A DNA stretch of 64,000 bases from Candidatus Thermofonsia Clade 1 bacterium (GCA_002794705.1 PGTK01000005.1:62001-126000), one strand, 5' to 3'. Positions 26,580 through 36,117 are shown, numbered from the stretch's first letter. A program made the numbers and translations. Notes: a model not told the origin generated them from the letters alone.

Positions 26580-27716
26580 ATGAACAGACCTTACGATGCC
26601 ATTGTGGTCGGTCTGGGCGTGATGGGCAGCGCAGCAGCCTACCATCTCGCCAAAATGGGACAGCGCGTGCTGGCTCTGGAGCAATTTGAGCTGGATCATC
26701 GCAACGGCAGCTCGCATGGCGAATCGCGCATCATCCGCTACGCTTATGCGCATCCACTCTACGTGCAGATGGCGCGTGAGGCGTTTGCGCTTTGGCAGGC
26801 GCTGGAGCGGGCTAGTGGCAAGCGCTTGATGGTGCGCACAGGCGGCTTCGATTTCGGCTTCCCCGATTCGCCCACGCTCCGCGCCACGCTCCAGACCCTT
26901 GACTCGGCTGCGATCCCTTTTGAGGTGCTGGATGAGGCAGGGGCGGCACGGCGCTTTCCGCAGTTTAAGCTGGAGGCGGGCATGATCGCGCTTTATCAGG
27001 CGGATGCAGCGTATTTGGCGGCATCGGCGTGCGTGATCGCTCAGGCGGAGCTGGCGCATACGCTCGGCGCTGATCTATTGTTTGAGACTCCCGTCCGCCG
27101 TATTGAGCCACTGGGCGACTCCGTGCGAGTCTACACGGCGGATCGCGTCTATGAGGCGGGCAAGCTGATCGTGACGGGCGGTCCGTGGATGGGCAAGTTG
27201 CTGGGCGCGCTCGATCTACCCTTGCCCTTGCAACCGACCCGTGAGCAAATCGTCTTTTTTGAGCCGCACGATCAGGTGCTTTTCACCCTAGAGCGCTGTC
27301 CCGTTTTCATTTTTCACAGTCCCACTTGGTTTTACGGCTTGCCGAACGTAGACGGGAGCGGCGTGAAGGTCGGCATTCATTGCAACAATGAGCCGTGCGA
27401 TCCTGATACGGTCAATCGGACGCCTGATAACGCCTATGTGGAGCGCATAGCCGCTTGGACGCGCCAATACATACCTCTAGCCGCAGGCGAGGTCAAGGAA
27501 GCGCGGGTTTGTTTATATACCATGACGCCTGATGAGCATTTCGTGCTGGATCGGCATCCCGCCTACCCGCAGATCGTCTTTGGCGCAGGCTTCAGCGGAC
27601 ACGGCTTCAAGTTTGGCAACCTGATCGGCAAACTTTTGGCGGATATGGCGCTAGGCAACCTGATCAGTTACGATCTGAGCCTGTTCAGCATAGCGCGTTT
27701 CAGACAGTCAGTTTAG
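26580..27716 (+). CDS. Sarcosine oxidase / N-methyltryptophan oxidase-like FAD-dependent amine oxidase
   Basis: From ATG 26580 the protein has 378 aa, typical of monomeric sarcosine oxidases (MSOX/SolA). These oxidise N-methylated amino acids to the demethylated amino acid, formaldehyde and H2O2. The dinucleotide-binding motif is at the very N-terminus (IVVGLGVMGSAAAYHLA). The flavin-contact block SSHGESRIIRYAY lies near 42-54, and the C-terminal GFSGHGFKFGN block that holds the covalent-flavin region is present. The in-frame extension back to 26427 is not supported because the Rossmann motif would be displaced. Exact substrate unknown. Confidence 0.85.
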   Translation: MNRPYDAIVVGLGVMGSAAAYHLAKMGQRVLALEQFELDHRNGSSHGESRIIRYAYAHPLYVQMAREAFALWQALERASGKRLMVRTGGFDFGFPDSPTLRATLQTLDSAAIPFEVLDEAGAARRFPQFKLEAGMIALYQADAAYLAASACVIAQAELAHTLGADLLFETPVRRIEPLGDSVRVYTADRVYEAGKLIVTGGPWMGKLLGALDLPLPLQPTREQIVFFEPHDQVLFTLERCPVFIFHSPTWFYGLPNVDGSGVKVGIHCNNEPCDPDTVNRTPDNAYVERIAAWTRQYIPLAAGEVKEARVCLYTMTPDEHFVLDRHPAYPQIVFGAGFSGHGFKFGNLIGKLLADMALGNLISYDLSLFSIARFRQSV

Positions 27717-27730
27717 TGCGGGGATGATTG

Positions 27731-28156
27731 ATGAGCGAGACGCCACAAAAATTGCGTGTTTTGATCCTGTGTACAGCCAATTCCGCCCGTTCGCAAATGG
27801 CAGAGGGCTTGTTGCGCCACCTCGCGGGCGACCGTATGGAAGTCTTTAGCGCAGGGACACGCGCCACAAGCGTCAATCCGCACGCTATACACGCCATGGC
27901 GGAGCGCGGCATAGATATCTCCCATCAGCGCTCAAAACACTTGAATGAATTTTGGGGGCAGCCCTTTGACTATGTGATCACGGTCTGTGATGCAGCCGCC
28001 GAGACCTGCCCGATCTTTCCGGGCAGGTCTGAGCGGATTCATTGGAGTTTTCCCGATCCGGCCGCTGTTGAGGGCGAGTCGGCAAAGGCGGAGGCGTTCC
28101 GCCGTGTGCGCGACGGGCTAGAGGCGCGCTTCAAAGCCTGGCTAGAGACGCTCTAG
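27731..28156 (+). CDS. arsC: Arsenate reductase, thioredoxin-coupled (low-MW phosphatase fold)
   Basis: The 141-aa protein has the LMW-PTP loop C14-TANSA-R20 (CX5R) near the N-terminus. It also has the two further cysteines of thioredoxin-type ArsC, C86 and C93 (VCDAAAETCP), spaced seven apart as in Staphylococcus aureus ArsC Cys82/Cys89. These three cysteines relay electrons while arsenate is reduced to arsenite. The FPDPAAVEG general-acid loop is present. ATG 27731 is preferred to the TTG one codon earlier. No arsR or arsenite exporter is beside it. Convergent overlap of 15 nt with the next gene. Confidence 0.9.
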   Translation: MSETPQKLRVLILCTANSARSQMAEGLLRHLAGDRMEVFSAGTRATSVNPHAIHAMAERGIDISHQRSKHLNEFWGQPFDYVITVCDAAAETCPIFPGRSERIHWSFPDPAAVEGESAKAEAFRRVRDGLEARFKAWLETL

Positions 28157-28687
28157 CGCCGCCTCTGCCAGTTGCACGCCGATTTGCAGCGCCTCTAGGT
28201 TCGCCTCCATCAAATTGCGGCGGTGTGAGGGCATGTGCGCCTCTAGCGCCGCCTTGAGCGCCTCTAGCGATAGGATCGGCTTGGCGGTCAGGAGCGCGCC
28301 CAGCATGACCATGTTGGTCAGTTGCGGAGTCGGGGCGCGCTCTGTGGCAGGCACGGGCAGGATGGTCAGGTCTTGGCGCTCAGTGCGCTGCGGGATGAGC
28401 GATGCGTTATAGACCAGCAAGCCGTTCGGCTGCAGCATCGGCACGAATTTATCGAACGAGGGTGCGTTGAAGATCACGCCGATGCTAGGATGCTTGACAA
28501 CGGGCGATCCGATGGCCTGATCGGCGATCACGACTGTGCAGTAGGCAGTGCCGCCGCGCATTTCCGGTCCGTAGGAGGGAATCCACGTCACGTGGTAGCC
28601 GCAGTCCATTGCGGCGTACGCCAGCAGCTGTCCGCCGAACATGATGCCCTGACCGCCAAAGCCCGCGAAGATCAATTCATGTTGCAT
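28142..28687 (-). CDS. korC: 2-oxoacid:ferredoxin oxidoreductase gamma subunit
   Basis: A 181-aa protein of the gamma domain of 2-oxoacid:acceptor oxidoreductases, with FAGFGGQGIMFGGQLLAYA at the N-terminus and SYGPEMRGGTAYC near 39-51, both hallmarks. Last gene of a four-gene minus-strand operon, 3 nt after the beta subunit. Such enzymes interconvert 2-oxoacids plus CoA with acyl-CoA, CO2 and reduced ferredoxin. Whether the substrate is 2-oxoglutarate or branched-chain 2-oxoacids cannot be told from sequence alone. Confidence 0.9.
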   Translation of the reverse strand: MQHELIFAGFGGQGIMFGGQLLAYAAMDCGYHVTWIPSYGPEMRGGTAYCTVVIADQAIGSPVVKHPSIGVIFNAPSFDKFVPMLQPNGLLVYNASLIPQRTERQDLTILPVPATERAPTPQLTNMVMLGALLTAKPILSLEALKAALEAHMPSHRRNLMEANLEALQIGVQLAEAALERL

Positions 28688-28690
28688 GGC

Positions 28691-29467
28691 TCACAACTCC
28701 TTCACTGCCTCTGCCACTTTGTAATCGCCGACGGGAAAAGCGGGCAGCATGTTCTTTTCGATCCATTCAAGCGCCTCAGCGGGCGTTAAGCCCCAGTTCG
28801 TTGGGCAGCTGGAAAGCAACTCTACCATGCTGAAGCCGAGTCCTGCCTCTTGGACTTTGAGCGCGGTCAGGATCGCCTTTTTCGCCTTGCGAATGTGCGC
28901 GGGATTGTGTAGGGAGCGCCGTACGATGTATGCCGTCTGAGGCAGGACGGCTAACAGCTCGCTCATGCGCAGCGGCTCGCCCACGCGCCCGAAAGGCGAG
29001 GAGGTGGTGCGTTGCCCGCTCAACGAGGTCGGCGCCATCTGCCCGCCGGTCATGCCGTAGATGGCGTTGTTGATGAAGATGACCGTGATCGGCTCGCCGC
29101 GCGCCGCCGCGTGCAGAATCTCGCCGGCGCCTATGGAGGCGAGGTCGCCATCGCCCTGATAGGTGATCACGATCCTATCGGGCTGCACGCGCTTGAGACC
29201 CGTCGCCATGGCCGGCGCGCGTCCGTGCGGCGCCTCGCAGCCGTCGATCTCGAAGTACTGATAGGCGAAGACCGCGCAGCCGACCGGCGCGACCAAGATC
29301 GTGCGCTCGCGCAGATTCAGCTCGTCGAGCGCCTCCGCCAGCAACCGATGCGCCACGCCGTGCGTGCAGCCAGGACAGTAATGCGTCGGCTGGGCGCTGA
29401 GCGCCTGCGGCATACAGTAGACCATCTCCATGTGCGACGCGGTCGCTTCCAACAGCAAGTCGGTCAT
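28691..29467 (-). CDS. korB: 2-oxoacid:ferredoxin oxidoreductase beta subunit (TPP-binding)
   Basis: The 258-aa protein carries the thiamine pyrophosphate motif GDGDLASIG through [11 protein letters not shown] (about 104-138), and N-terminal [11 protein letters not shown] with its two cysteines. Together with the alpha subunit it forms the catalytic core that decarboxylates the 2-oxoacid. Its ATG overlaps the alpha-subunit stop (ATGA), indicating translational coupling; GGAGG lies 8 nt upstream. Confidence 0.92.
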   Translation of the reverse strand: MTDLLLEATASHMEMVYCMPQALSAQPTHYCPGCTHGVAHRLLAEALDELNLRERTILVAPVGCAVFAYQYFEIDGCEAPHGRAPAMATGLKRVQPDRIVITYQGDGDLASIGAGEILHAAARGEPITVIFINNAIYGMTGGQMAPTSLSGQRTTSSPFGRVGEPLRMSELLAVLPQTAYIVRRSLHNPAHIRKAKKAILTALKVQEAGLGFSMVELLSSCPTNWGLTPAEALEWIEKNMLPAFPVGDYKVAEAVKEL

Positions 29468-30528
29468 GATAGCACCTCCGTCGGGAGCAATTGGCGCAGC
29501 GCGCCGACGATCTCTTCGGGCATTGGCACCGCGCCGCCCATCCGCCCGTAGAAGTGGATCGGCGTGCGCTCCGCCACCACAAGGCGGACATCCTCAAGCA
29601 TCTGTCCTGCATTCATCTCCACCACCAAAATCGCCGCGACGCGCTCTGCGAGAGTGCGCAGGCGCGCCTCTGGGAACGGGTAGAGCGTGATCGGGCGGAA
29701 CAAGCCGACTGGGACGCCGCTCTCGCGCAATTGCCGCACAGCGCTCAGGGCAATGCGCCCGACGCTGCCATAGCCGACCACCAAGAATTGCGCGTCATCC
29801 GTGAAATACTCGACGCTGCGCTGCTCATTCTGGCGGATGCGCGCCAAGCGCGCCTGAATTTGCAGGTTGTACGCCTCTTCCGCCTCCGCCTGCAGATAGA
29901 ACGAGGCGATGCGGCGCGGCGGACGTCCCTTGGCGCCGGTCAGGGCGTAGGCAGGGCGCTCAGCGGGCAGATCGCGCATGGGCGGCAGCTCAGCTGGCTC
30001 CATCATCTGCCCGATCAAGCCGTCCGCCGCTAGGATGACCAAATGGCGGTATTGATCGGCGAGATCGAAGGCGAGGACGGTCAGATCGACTGCCTCTTGC
30101 ACGGAGGCGGGCGCCAGCACAATCGGATGATAATCGCCGTGCCCGGCGGAGCGCGTCACTTGGAAATAATCGGCTTGCGAGGGCAGGATGTTGCCCAAGC
30201 CCGGTCCGCCGCGCATTACGTCGACGACCACGCAAGGCAAGTCTGAGGCGGCGATGTAGGATAAGCCCTCTTGCATCAGGCTGATGCCGGGGCTGGAGGA
30301 ACTGGTCATTGTCCGCACGCCTGCGCACGCTGCGCCATAGACCATGTTGATGGCGGCGATTTCGCTCTCCGCCTGCAAAAAGACGCGTCCCAGCTCCGGC
30401 ATACGGCGCGCCAAATGCTCTAACAGCTCGGTCTGCGGCGTGATCGGATAGCCGAAATAGGCGTACATGCCCGCCCGCAGCGCCGCCTCGGCGATGGCGA
30501 CGTTGCCCTTAAGCAGTTCGCGGCTCAT
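29464..30528 (-). CDS. korA: 2-oxoacid:ferredoxin oxidoreductase alpha subunit
   Basis: From the ATG at 30528 (AAGGAG just upstream) the protein is 354 aa. It has the N-terminal pyrimidine-binding block ([16 protein letters not shown], then [14 protein letters not shown]), [19 protein letters not shown] and the [17 protein letters not shown] segment, all typical of KorA/VorB alpha subunits. The longer frame from 30579 would run far into the ferredoxin gene. It overlaps that gene by 20 nt. VorB (branched-chain) and KorA (2-oxoglutarate) are hard to separate by eye. Confidence 0.9.
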   Translation of the reverse strand: MSRELLKGNVAIAEAALRAGMYAYFGYPITPQTELLEHLARRMPELGRVFLQAESEIAAINMVYGAACAGVRTMTSSSSPGISLMQEGLSYIAASDLPCVVVDVMRGGPGLGNILPSQADYFQVTRSAGHGDYHPIVLAPASVQEAVDLTVLAFDLADQYRHLVILAADGLIGQMMEPAELPPMRDLPAERPAYALTGAKGRPPRRIASFYLQAEAEEAYNLQIQARLARIRQNEQRSVEYFTDDAQFLVVGYGSVGRIALSAVRQLRESGVPVGLFRPITLYPFPEARLRTLAERVAAILVVEMNAGQMLEDVRLVVAERTPIHFYGRMGGAVPMPEEIVGALRQLLPTEVLS

Positions 30529-30769
30529 GGATCGCCTCCTTGTGCGGACGCGCCTCACGGTAGACCGTGATGCACACATCCGGACAGACTAACGCGCACA
30601 CGGCGCAGCCCGTGCAACGCGCCTCAGGATCAACCAGCTGCGCCGGACGGTAGCCCTTGCGATTGAGCTGATCGGTCGCCATCACGATCACCTGCTGCGG
30701 ACAGTTCAGCGCGCATAGACCGCAGCCTTTGCAGCGCTCGGTATCTATGAAAATCGTCCCTTTAGCCAT
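30509..30769 (-). CDS. korD: Ferredoxin-type 2x[4Fe-4S] subunit of the 2-oxoacid oxidoreductase
   Basis: An 86-aa protein with two CxxCxxCxxxC clusters, [11 protein letters not shown] near 14-24 and [11 protein letters not shown] near 52-62. It is the electron-transfer (delta) subunit that accepts electrons from the TPP site and passes them to soluble ferredoxin. First gene of the operon korD-korA-korB-korC, downstream of a promoter with a palindrome on its -35 region. Confidence 0.92.
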   Translation of the reverse strand: MAKGTIFIDTERCKGCGLCALNCPQQVIVMATDQLNRKGYRPAQLVDPEARCTGCAVCALVCPDVCITVYREARPHKEAIHEPRTA

Positions 30770-30807
30770 TGGAAAAGCTCCCCGAAAAACAAGCTCTCTT
30801 GACTCTA

Positions 30808-30838
30808 AGTATAGGGAGGCAAACTAACGCTTGTTAGT
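30808..30838 (-). promoter_or_regulatory. kor operon promoter with overlapping 16-bp palindrome
   Basis: Minus-strand TATACT at 30808-30813. The -35 position 17 bp upstream is occupied by a perfect inverted repeat ACTAAC-N4-GTTAGT (30823-30838), placed to act as a repressor operator. The start codon lies 39 bp downstream of the -10. Confidence 0.5.
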
Positions 30839-30858
30839 ACTCTTTGCTAGAAAAAGCG

Positions 30859-30874
30859 TGTGACATTTGTCACT
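30859..30874. promoter_or_regulatory. CRP/FNR-like binding site upstream of kor
   Basis: TGTGA-N6-TCACT at 30859-30874, with a perfect 14-bp palindrome (GTGACA-TT-TGTCAC). It matches 9 of 10 defined positions of the classical CRP half-sites. It is centred roughly 65 bp upstream of the expected kor transcription start, a position compatible with activation from upstream. Confidence 0.45.
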
Positions 30875-30965
30875 TACCCCTATCCCCTGCCCTTTCCCCG
30901 CAAGCAGGGAAAGGGAGAAATGACGCTGCGTCGCATGTTGGTTGCAAACAGGGAAAGGGAGAGAT
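30875..30965 (-). repeat. Palindromic repeat copy 2 (REP-like)
   Basis: The same pyrimidine leader and stem as at 9151-9191. 30890-30898 pairs with 30907-30915 (9 bp) around an 8-nt loop. The right arm (GGGAAAGGGAGA) recurs directly at about 30951-30962. It follows the stop of the glyoxalase-like gene, so it may act as its terminator. Confidence 0.65.
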
Positions 30966-30981
30966 AGTGCCGTGCGCTGAT

Positions 30982-31932
30982 CTAGTCGGGCGATTGCAAA
31001 GTAAAGCGCACGTTGTGAGTCAGGGCAAGATCGGAAAGCGGGAAGTCCCCTTCGGGTGCGGACTGCCAAACCCGCACGGCGTAAAGCGACTCAACATTGC
31101 CGCGCTCTGCCAGATACGCCGCCCGATCAGCGATTTGGCGCTTGATCGCCGCCTCGTACTGCCCCCACAGCTGCCCGGAGCGATGCAGGAGCGCCTGCAC
31201 CTCAAGCGGCACTTCGGCGTTGAAGAGCGCGCTGATCTCATCCTCCAAAGCGAGCATCGGCGCGGCTGACCAACTGATGACCTGCTCAGCGGTCTCAGGC
31301 TGCGGCGCGCTGACCACCAGTTGCGCACCCTGCAAGGCAAAAGCGCGGAAGGCGGGCATATCCTCAGGCTCAGGCTGGACGCCCAGCAGCGCCCGATAGC
31401 GCGCCTGCGCAGCAGCAAGGTCAGGCGTGACCAGCTCCACGCCGCCAATGCCGCGAATCCCGTTTGGATGTGCCGTCAGTGCGGGATCATCAGGCACGCG
31501 CAAGGGACGCGGCGTCACATCCTCAATAAAAAAGGGCAGGAAGCCGCTATCCACGAGCGCAATTTGCCACGTGAGATGCGTCCCATCAGGTTTTTGGCGC
31601 GCCCCTGCAATCGGATCGCTCAGGGCGAGTCCGCGCCCGCGCAAGGTTGCCACCAGCGCAGCCAGATCGTCGGCGCGCAGCGCAAAGCCGCCTAGTCCCT
31701 CGCCGTTTGCCAACATCGGGCTAAAATCGAGCGTCTCAGGGCGCGCCGCCCGCCCAGTGGACGCCAAAAGTTCCAAGTATGTGCCATCTGCAAAGACGAT
31801 CAGCGCATTGTGAGTCGCGCCGCTGGCATGGACGCCGCCCTCCAGCACTTTGAAGCCCAGCGCCTGATAGTCCCGAACGGCATGCGCTAAGTCCGAGACG
31901 GCGATCACCACATGATCCAGCTGAAAAGGCAT
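30982..31932 (-). CDS. Glyoxalase-like (VOC superfamily) protein
   Basis: A 316-aa protein of the glyoxalase-like domain type. Its N-terminal VOC motif FQLDHVVIAVSDLAHAVRDYQALGF is followed by a long second half with GIGGVELVTPDLAAAQARYRALLG, a second VOC module. VOC proteins bind a metal in a beta-alpha-beta cup and catalyse isomerisation or ring-opening reactions. No substrate can be given. Stands alone between the kor operon and the recombinase. Confidence 0.75.
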   Translation of the reverse strand: MPFQLDHVVIAVSDLAHAVRDYQALGFKVLEGGVHASGATHNALIVFADGTYLELLASTGRAARPETLDFSPMLANGEGLGGFALRADDLAALVATLRGRGLALSDPIAGARQKPDGTHLTWQIALVDSGFLPFFIEDVTPRPLRVPDDPALTAHPNGIRGIGGVELVTPDLAAAQARYRALLGVQPEPEDMPAFRAFALQGAQLVVSAPQPETAEQVISWSAAPMLALEDEISALFNAEVPLEVQALLHRSGQLWGQYEAAIKRQIADRAAYLAERGNVESLYAVRVWQSAPEGDFPLSDLALTHNVRFTLQSPD

Positions 31933-32043
31933 GACTCACCAAGTTCCTTCTATCTGCGCTCACCTGCCAAGTTGCACAAGGCAGAGATGTACCACGTCGC
32001 GGCGCGCACGGCAAGTTTTGTAACGCTCAGGGCGCAGGCATGG

Positions 32044-32049
32044 TATACT
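32044..32049 (+). promoter_or_regulatory. Putative -10 element of the tyrosine recombinase gene
   Basis: TATACT at 32044-32049, 31 bp before the start codon, in the 148-bp divergent spacer. The -35 region is weak. No attachment-site-like repeat is visible here. Confidence 0.35.
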
Positions 32050-32080
32050 TTTATGCACCTGTTCGCGCTGAGAGAGACGC

Positions 32081-33076
32081 ATGACGGATATCATCCCATA
32101 TACGCAACCGAGCGCCGCGCCGCCCGATCTGGAGCATGTGAACCTGTTTGTGGCAATGGCAGGACTCTCCGTCCATACGCAGCGCGCCTATCGCCGCTGG
32201 ATCACGCGCTACCTTGCCGAAATGAGCGGACTCGCGCCTGAGTCGCTCGATCTGAAGGCGCTGCCGATCGCGCTTGCCGTCGAAAGCCTAGCGACCGCTA
32301 ATCTGAAGGCGTGGCTGGGCAAACTCAAGTCAGAGGGACTAGGTAAGCAGTCCATCATGCAGGCGAAGGCGTCTGTAGTCTGGCTGGCACAATTCATGGC
32401 GGATATGGAGCGGATCGAGTACGCTGTAGCCAGCGGACTCAGCCGTGTGAAGGTGCCCCGCGCCGAGACGGGTCAGCGCAGCGGCACGTGGCTCTCGCCT
32501 GATGAGATTCGCGCCATGCTGACCAAGCTGCGCAACAGCCCAAGCAAAAATCCCGCTTTGCAGGCGCGCAACATAGCGATCATTACCCTCATGGTGACCT
32601 GCGGCTTGCGCCGTGATGAGGTCGCGGCGGCGCTCTGGAGCGATCTCACGCGGCAAGGGCGCAACCAAATCCTGAAGGTTCACGGCAAGGGCGAAAAAAT
32701 GCGTCCCGTGAAGCTGCCAGAGATGACTTTTGCCGCCATTGAGCGCTGGCGCGAGCATCATCCGCGCCCAGAGGGCGATAATCCACTCTTTTCGCGCATC
32801 TGGGCGAACGGCACGGTCACTACCAGCCGCATCACGGATCGCGCCGTGTGGAACGTGGTGCAACAGGCGGCAAAAGCAGCAGGCTTGCCGCGCATCTCGC
32901 CGCACGATCTGCGCCGTTCGTTCGCACGCGGCGCTTACGAGGCGGGGGTCTCGTTTGAGCTGATTCGGCAGGCGCTTGGGCATTCCAGCATCGCTACGAC
33001 TGAGCGCTATGTCAACTCTGCCCTAGAGCTAGACCGCGCTGCCACGGATATCTGGGCAAATGTGCTGGATGAATGA
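32081..33076 (+). CDS. Tyrosine recombinase (XerC/D-like integrase)
   Basis: The 331-aa protein has an N-terminal SAM-like core-binding domain (about 16-115) and a C-terminal catalytic domain with the full set of residues: R177 in CGLRRDE, K203 in HGKGEK, H275 and R278 in HDLRRS, H301 in LGHSS and the nucleophile Y310 in TTERY. Such enzymes cut and rejoin DNA through a 3'-phosphotyrosine. Length and layout fit Xer recombinases or small integrases. There is no phage, transposon cargo or direct repeat around it, so it could be a chromosome-dimer resolvase or a domesticated integrase. GAGAG lies 6 nt before the start. Confidence 0.9.
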   Translation: MTDIIPYTQPSAAPPDLEHVNLFVAMAGLSVHTQRAYRRWITRYLAEMSGLAPESLDLKALPIALAVESLATANLKAWLGKLKSEGLGKQSIMQAKASVVWLAQFMADMERIEYAVASGLSRVKVPRAETGQRSGTWLSPDEIRAMLTKLRNSPSKNPALQARNIAIITLMVTCGLRRDEVAAALWSDLTRQGRNQILKVHGKGEKMRPVKLPEMTFAAIERWREHHPRPEGDNPLFSRIWANGTVTTSRITDRAVWNVVQQAAKAAGLPRISPHDLRRSFARGAYEAGVSFELIRQALGHSSIATTERYVNSALELDRAATDIWANVLDE

Positions 33077-33120
33077 TAGACTCTGCCTTGCCCGTATCTT
33101 GAGTAGACGCTTAAACTGAT

Positions 33121-34242
33121 ATGGCGAATTTCTTAAGACAGCCGCCTGCCACACTTGATCCGACGGCGCGTGGCTGGCGTGTAGGTGAGATCGGCGGCGT
33201 GGAAGTGCGCCTCGATCCGAGTCTGTTCTTGATCGCGGCGCTGGTCACCTTTAGCTTGGCGGTCGGTGTGTTGCCGCGTGAGGTGCCGCGCCTCAGCAGC
33301 GCGCTCTATTGGCTGTTCGGAGCGCTTGCCGCCGTCATTTTCATCCTCTCGATTCTCTGGCATGAGATGGCGCACGCGCTGATGGCGCTGCGCTACCGCA
33401 TCCCCGTCAAGCGGATTGTGCTACATCTGTTCGGCGGCGTAGCATTCATCGCCCGCGACCCTGAGCGCCCCGCCCATGAGTTCTGGATCGCCATTCTCGG
33501 TCCGCTCTCCAGCCTTGCGCTTGCCTTCATGTTTGGCGCGCTAGGTGGCTTGCCTGACCTAACGGGCGCTGTTTGCCGCTGGTTAGCGCTGATCAACTTC
33601 ACTTTGGCAATTTTTAACCTGTTGCCCGGCTTCCCACTAGATGGCGGGAGAGTCCTACGGGCTGCGCTGTGGCATTTCAGCGGCAGCTACCGCAAAGCGA
33701 CTCGCCAAGCCAGTCGGGTGGGGCAGGGCGTGGCGGCGCTGTTTGTAATTTTCGCCCTGCTGCTGTTCCTGAACGGCTTCTGGTTCAATGCGCTGTGGTT
33801 CGTGCTGATCGCCAGTTTCCTCTATGGGACGGCGAGCATGAGCTATCGGATGAGTCTGGGCGGCTTGCCGAACGAGGCGCCGCTCTACCGAGTCTTGCGC
33901 CATAACGTGCCGCCGATTGATGCGCGCCTGCCTCTAGCGCTCTTGGCGTGGCGCTACCTCGATCACGCGCCCGATCAAGCCTTCCCTGTCTTTTATGACG
34001 GCGCACTGGTGGGCATGGTCACGGCGGAGCAGGTTGAGCGCGTGCCGCGCCTTAAATGGGGCAGAGTCCGTGTTGCTGACGTGATGTTGCCTGTGAGCGC
34101 CTTCCCGATCCTGTTCATCACGGAGCCGCTAGAGAGCGCCAAAGCGCAGCTGGACGCTTACAACGTGGATCATGCACCTGTGTTTGATGGGACGCGCTTT
34201 GTAGGCATGGTCAATCGGCGCGATATTGTCTATCGCACTTAG
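33121..34242 (+). CDS. Site-2 protease family (M50) membrane metalloprotease with CBS pair
   Basis: A 373-aa membrane protein. HEMAH at 81-85 supplies the zinc ligands and catalytic glutamate, and [11 protein letters not shown] at 167-176 supplies the third ligand D174. About six helices span residues 30-235. The C-terminal 110 residues form two CBS-like modules ([16 protein letters not shown] then [19 protein letters not shown]), the arrangement of Rip3-type intramembrane proteases, where the CBS pair senses nucleotides or gates access. Substrate unknown. Its end overlaps the opposing permease gene by 4 nt. Confidence 0.9.
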   Translation: MANFLRQPPATLDPTARGWRVGEIGGVEVRLDPSLFLIAALVTFSLAVGVLPREVPRLSSALYWLFGALAAVIFILSILWHEMAHALMALRYRIPVKRIVLHLFGGVAFIARDPERPAHEFWIAILGPLSSLALAFMFGALGGLPDLTGAVCRWLALINFTLAIFNLLPGFPLDGGRVLRAALWHFSGSYRKATRQASRVGQGVAALFVIFALLLFLNGFWFNALWFVLIASFLYGTASMSYRMSLGGLPNEAPLYRVLRHNVPPIDARLPLALLAWRYLDHAPDQAFPVFYDGALVGMVTAEQVERVPRLKWGRVRVADVMLPVSAFPILFITEPLESAKAQLDAYNVDHAPVFDGTRFVGMVNRRDIVYRT

Positions 34243-35099
34243 TGCCTGCCCTCTGAGGTGCGGCGTTCAATCCAGCGCACCACGCCTGAGAGCAGCAAGG
34301 TCATGCTCAGGTACAGGAACGCCACGATGTTATACGTCTCGAACGTCCTGAAGGTGCGCGCTGCGCCGACCCGCCCCTCGCCCGTGATATCGCGCACGCC
34401 TAAGATGGAAACGAGCGAAGAGTCTTTGAGCATGGCGATCAGATCGTTGCCGAGCGGCGGCAATACGTTGCGAATCGCCTGCGGCAAGATCACATAGCGC
34501 ATTGCCTGCCAGTAATTCATGCCGAGCGAACGCGCCGCCTCCATTTGCCCACGCGGGATCGACTCGATCCCGGCGCGGAAAATCTCCGAGACGAACGGCG
34601 AATAGGCGATCACAAGCGCGACGATAGCGCGGGTCAGGTTATCAATATCGCGCAGGCGCAAACTGTTAAGATGTTCGCCCAGCCCGATCAGCCAGCCGCG
34701 CTCCAGCAGCCACGCACCGATGCCGTTCATCGCGTTCACATACAGCTCAAAACCGACAAAGGCAACGTACAGCAGCAGCACAAGCGCCGGCACGCCGCGA
34801 ATGATCTCCACATAGAAAGTGGCGATCTGGTAAATGATCACATTCTTCGAGAGCCGTGCAAAGGCGAGGATCAAGCCTAAAACGAGCGCAGCGCTGTAGG
34901 CAATTGCCGTCACATACAGCGTGATGCCTAGCCCGTTCAGGATCGCTCGAAAAATCTGGTTGTAGGTCTGATCAGTGTGGATGTGCCACGCAAACAGAAT
35001 GCCGAGCAGCGCCGCCACTAGCGCCCACCACGGCAGACGCCGCAGCCGCTCGCTCAGCGGCACCAAGCGCGATTCGCCCGCGCTCACTTTGATCTGCAA
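34239..35099 (-). CDS. Polar amino acid ABC transporter permease (HisM/GlnP family)
   Basis: A 286-aa inner-membrane permease of the His/Glu/Gln/Arg/opine family. It has the N-terminal block [25 protein letters not shown], the [16 protein letters not shown] segment and the EAA loop [33 protein letters not shown] at about 185-217. It works with the binding protein encoded just upstream. No ATPase gene is adjacent, so the ATPase must be elsewhere. An intercistronic terminator (35125-35154) probably lowers its expression relative to the binding protein. Confidence 0.92.
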   Translation of the reverse strand: MQIKVSAGESRLVPLSERLRRLPWWALVAALLGILFAWHIHTDQTYNQIFRAILNGLGITLYVTAIAYSAALVLGLILAFARLSKNVIIYQIATFYVEIIRGVPALVLLLYVAFVGFELYVNAMNGIGAWLLERGWLIGLGEHLNSLRLRDIDNLTRAIVALVIAYSPFVSEIFRAGIESIPRGQMEAARSLGMNYWQAMRYVILPQAIRNVLPPLGNDLIAMLKDSSLVSILGVRDITGEGRVGAARTFRTFETYNIVAFLYLSMTLLLSGVVRWIERRTSEGRH

Positions 35100-35124
35100 G
35101 GCTGACTTTCTCCGCTCAGGTCTG

Positions 35125-35154
35125 AAAAAAACGGGCAGACTCGCGCCTGCCCGT
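35125..35154 (-). terminator. Intercistronic rho-independent terminator between binding protein and permease genes
   Basis: On the minus strand, ACGGGCAG (35147-35154) pairs with CTGCCCGT (35131-35138) around an 8-nt loop and is followed by a run of T. It sits between the binding-protein stop and the permease start. Partial read-through would give more binding protein than permease. Confidence 0.75.
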
Positions 35155-35174
35155 CTCGTTCTGTGGCAAGTTGC

Positions 35175-35996
35175 TCACGGTTGGAACAAGAAGAACCACT
35201 TGTTCTCAAGATACTTCAAGTAGCCGTCATGGCGCATGGAGGCAAGCGCTAGATTGAACGGCTCTACCAGATCGCTGCCCTTCGGAAAGACCAAGCCGAG
35301 TGGGTCTGTGCCGATGATCTCGTCCAACAGCTTCAGCTTATCCGCTGTTGCGCCGATGAAACCGACACCGCTAACCGCATCAGCGACCACAGCATCTACG
35401 TCGCCCTTGATCAGCGCTTCGACTGCAATGGCAAAGCCGTCATAAGGCACAATACGCGCCGCTTCATTCTCGGCGCCCACAATGTCCAGTGCCACAAAGT
35501 ATGAAGTGGTGCCGGGCTGCGCACCGAATTTGAGATTGGCATTCTCTTGTAGGTCTTTCAGGCTAGTGAAGCGCGCCTCATCAGCACGCACCAGCACGCG
35601 GAGCTCAACGATCGTAAACGGATCGGAGAAATCCACCAGCTCTTTGCGCTCTTCCTTGATGGTGATGCCCACGTGCGCCAGATCGTACTCACGGCGATTC
35701 ATAGCGGCTAACATGCCGTCCCAAGCGCGCTCTTTGTGGTCAAGGACGCAGTTCAGGCGGCGGCAAATCTCATCCAGCAGCTCATACTCAAAGCCGACGT
35801 TCTTGTTCAAGGTCTGGTCGAAGAAAGCAAAAGGCGTGTAGTCATTCGAAGAGACAGCAGTGATCACGCGCCCGCCCAGATCAGGCAGGATCGGCGGGAT
35901 ACGTTTGGTGGGGTCATCCTGAGCGTTGATGGTGGGCACAATCAGCGCTAGAACGGTCAATGCTACAAAGGCGAGGAATAATTTGCTGCGTCTCAC
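35175..35996 (-). CDS. Polar amino acid ABC transporter substrate-binding protein (family 3)
   Basis: A 273-aa secreted binding protein: signal peptide at residues 1-25 (cleavage after NAQ or INA), no lipobox. It has the family 3 pattern: [71 protein letters not shown], and [25 protein letters not shown] at the C-terminus. It captures a polar amino acid outside the membrane for the permease encoded downstream. The ligand is not predictable by eye. Confidence 0.92.
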   Translation of the reverse strand: MRRSKLFLAFVALTVLALIVPTINAQDDPTKRIPPILPDLGGRVITAVSSNDYTPFAFFDQTLNKNVGFEYELLDEICRRLNCVLDHKERAWDGMLAAMNRREYDLAHVGITIKEERKELVDFSDPFTIVELRVLVRADEARFTSLKDLQENANLKFGAQPGTTSYFVALDIVGAENEAARIVPYDGFAIAVEALIKGDVDAVVADAVSGVGFIGATADKLKLLDEIIGTDPLGLVFPKGSDLVEPFNLALASMRHDGYLKYLENKWFFLFQP

Positions 35997-36117
35997 GGAA
36001 AAAGCTCTCCTTAGAGCGCACGAACGCTCACTTAAAGGCAGGTTAACGTTGCGGAGGAGAGTTTATCATAGCCTCCATCAGTGCGCTACAGTGCAACTTG
36101 ACCAATTTGGAAAACAC

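Noticed and set aside
32081..35100. Integrative element carried by the tyrosine recombinase
   Set aside because: Flanking genes look like ordinary chromosomal genes in composition and order. No direct repeats, tRNA target or cargo module was found.
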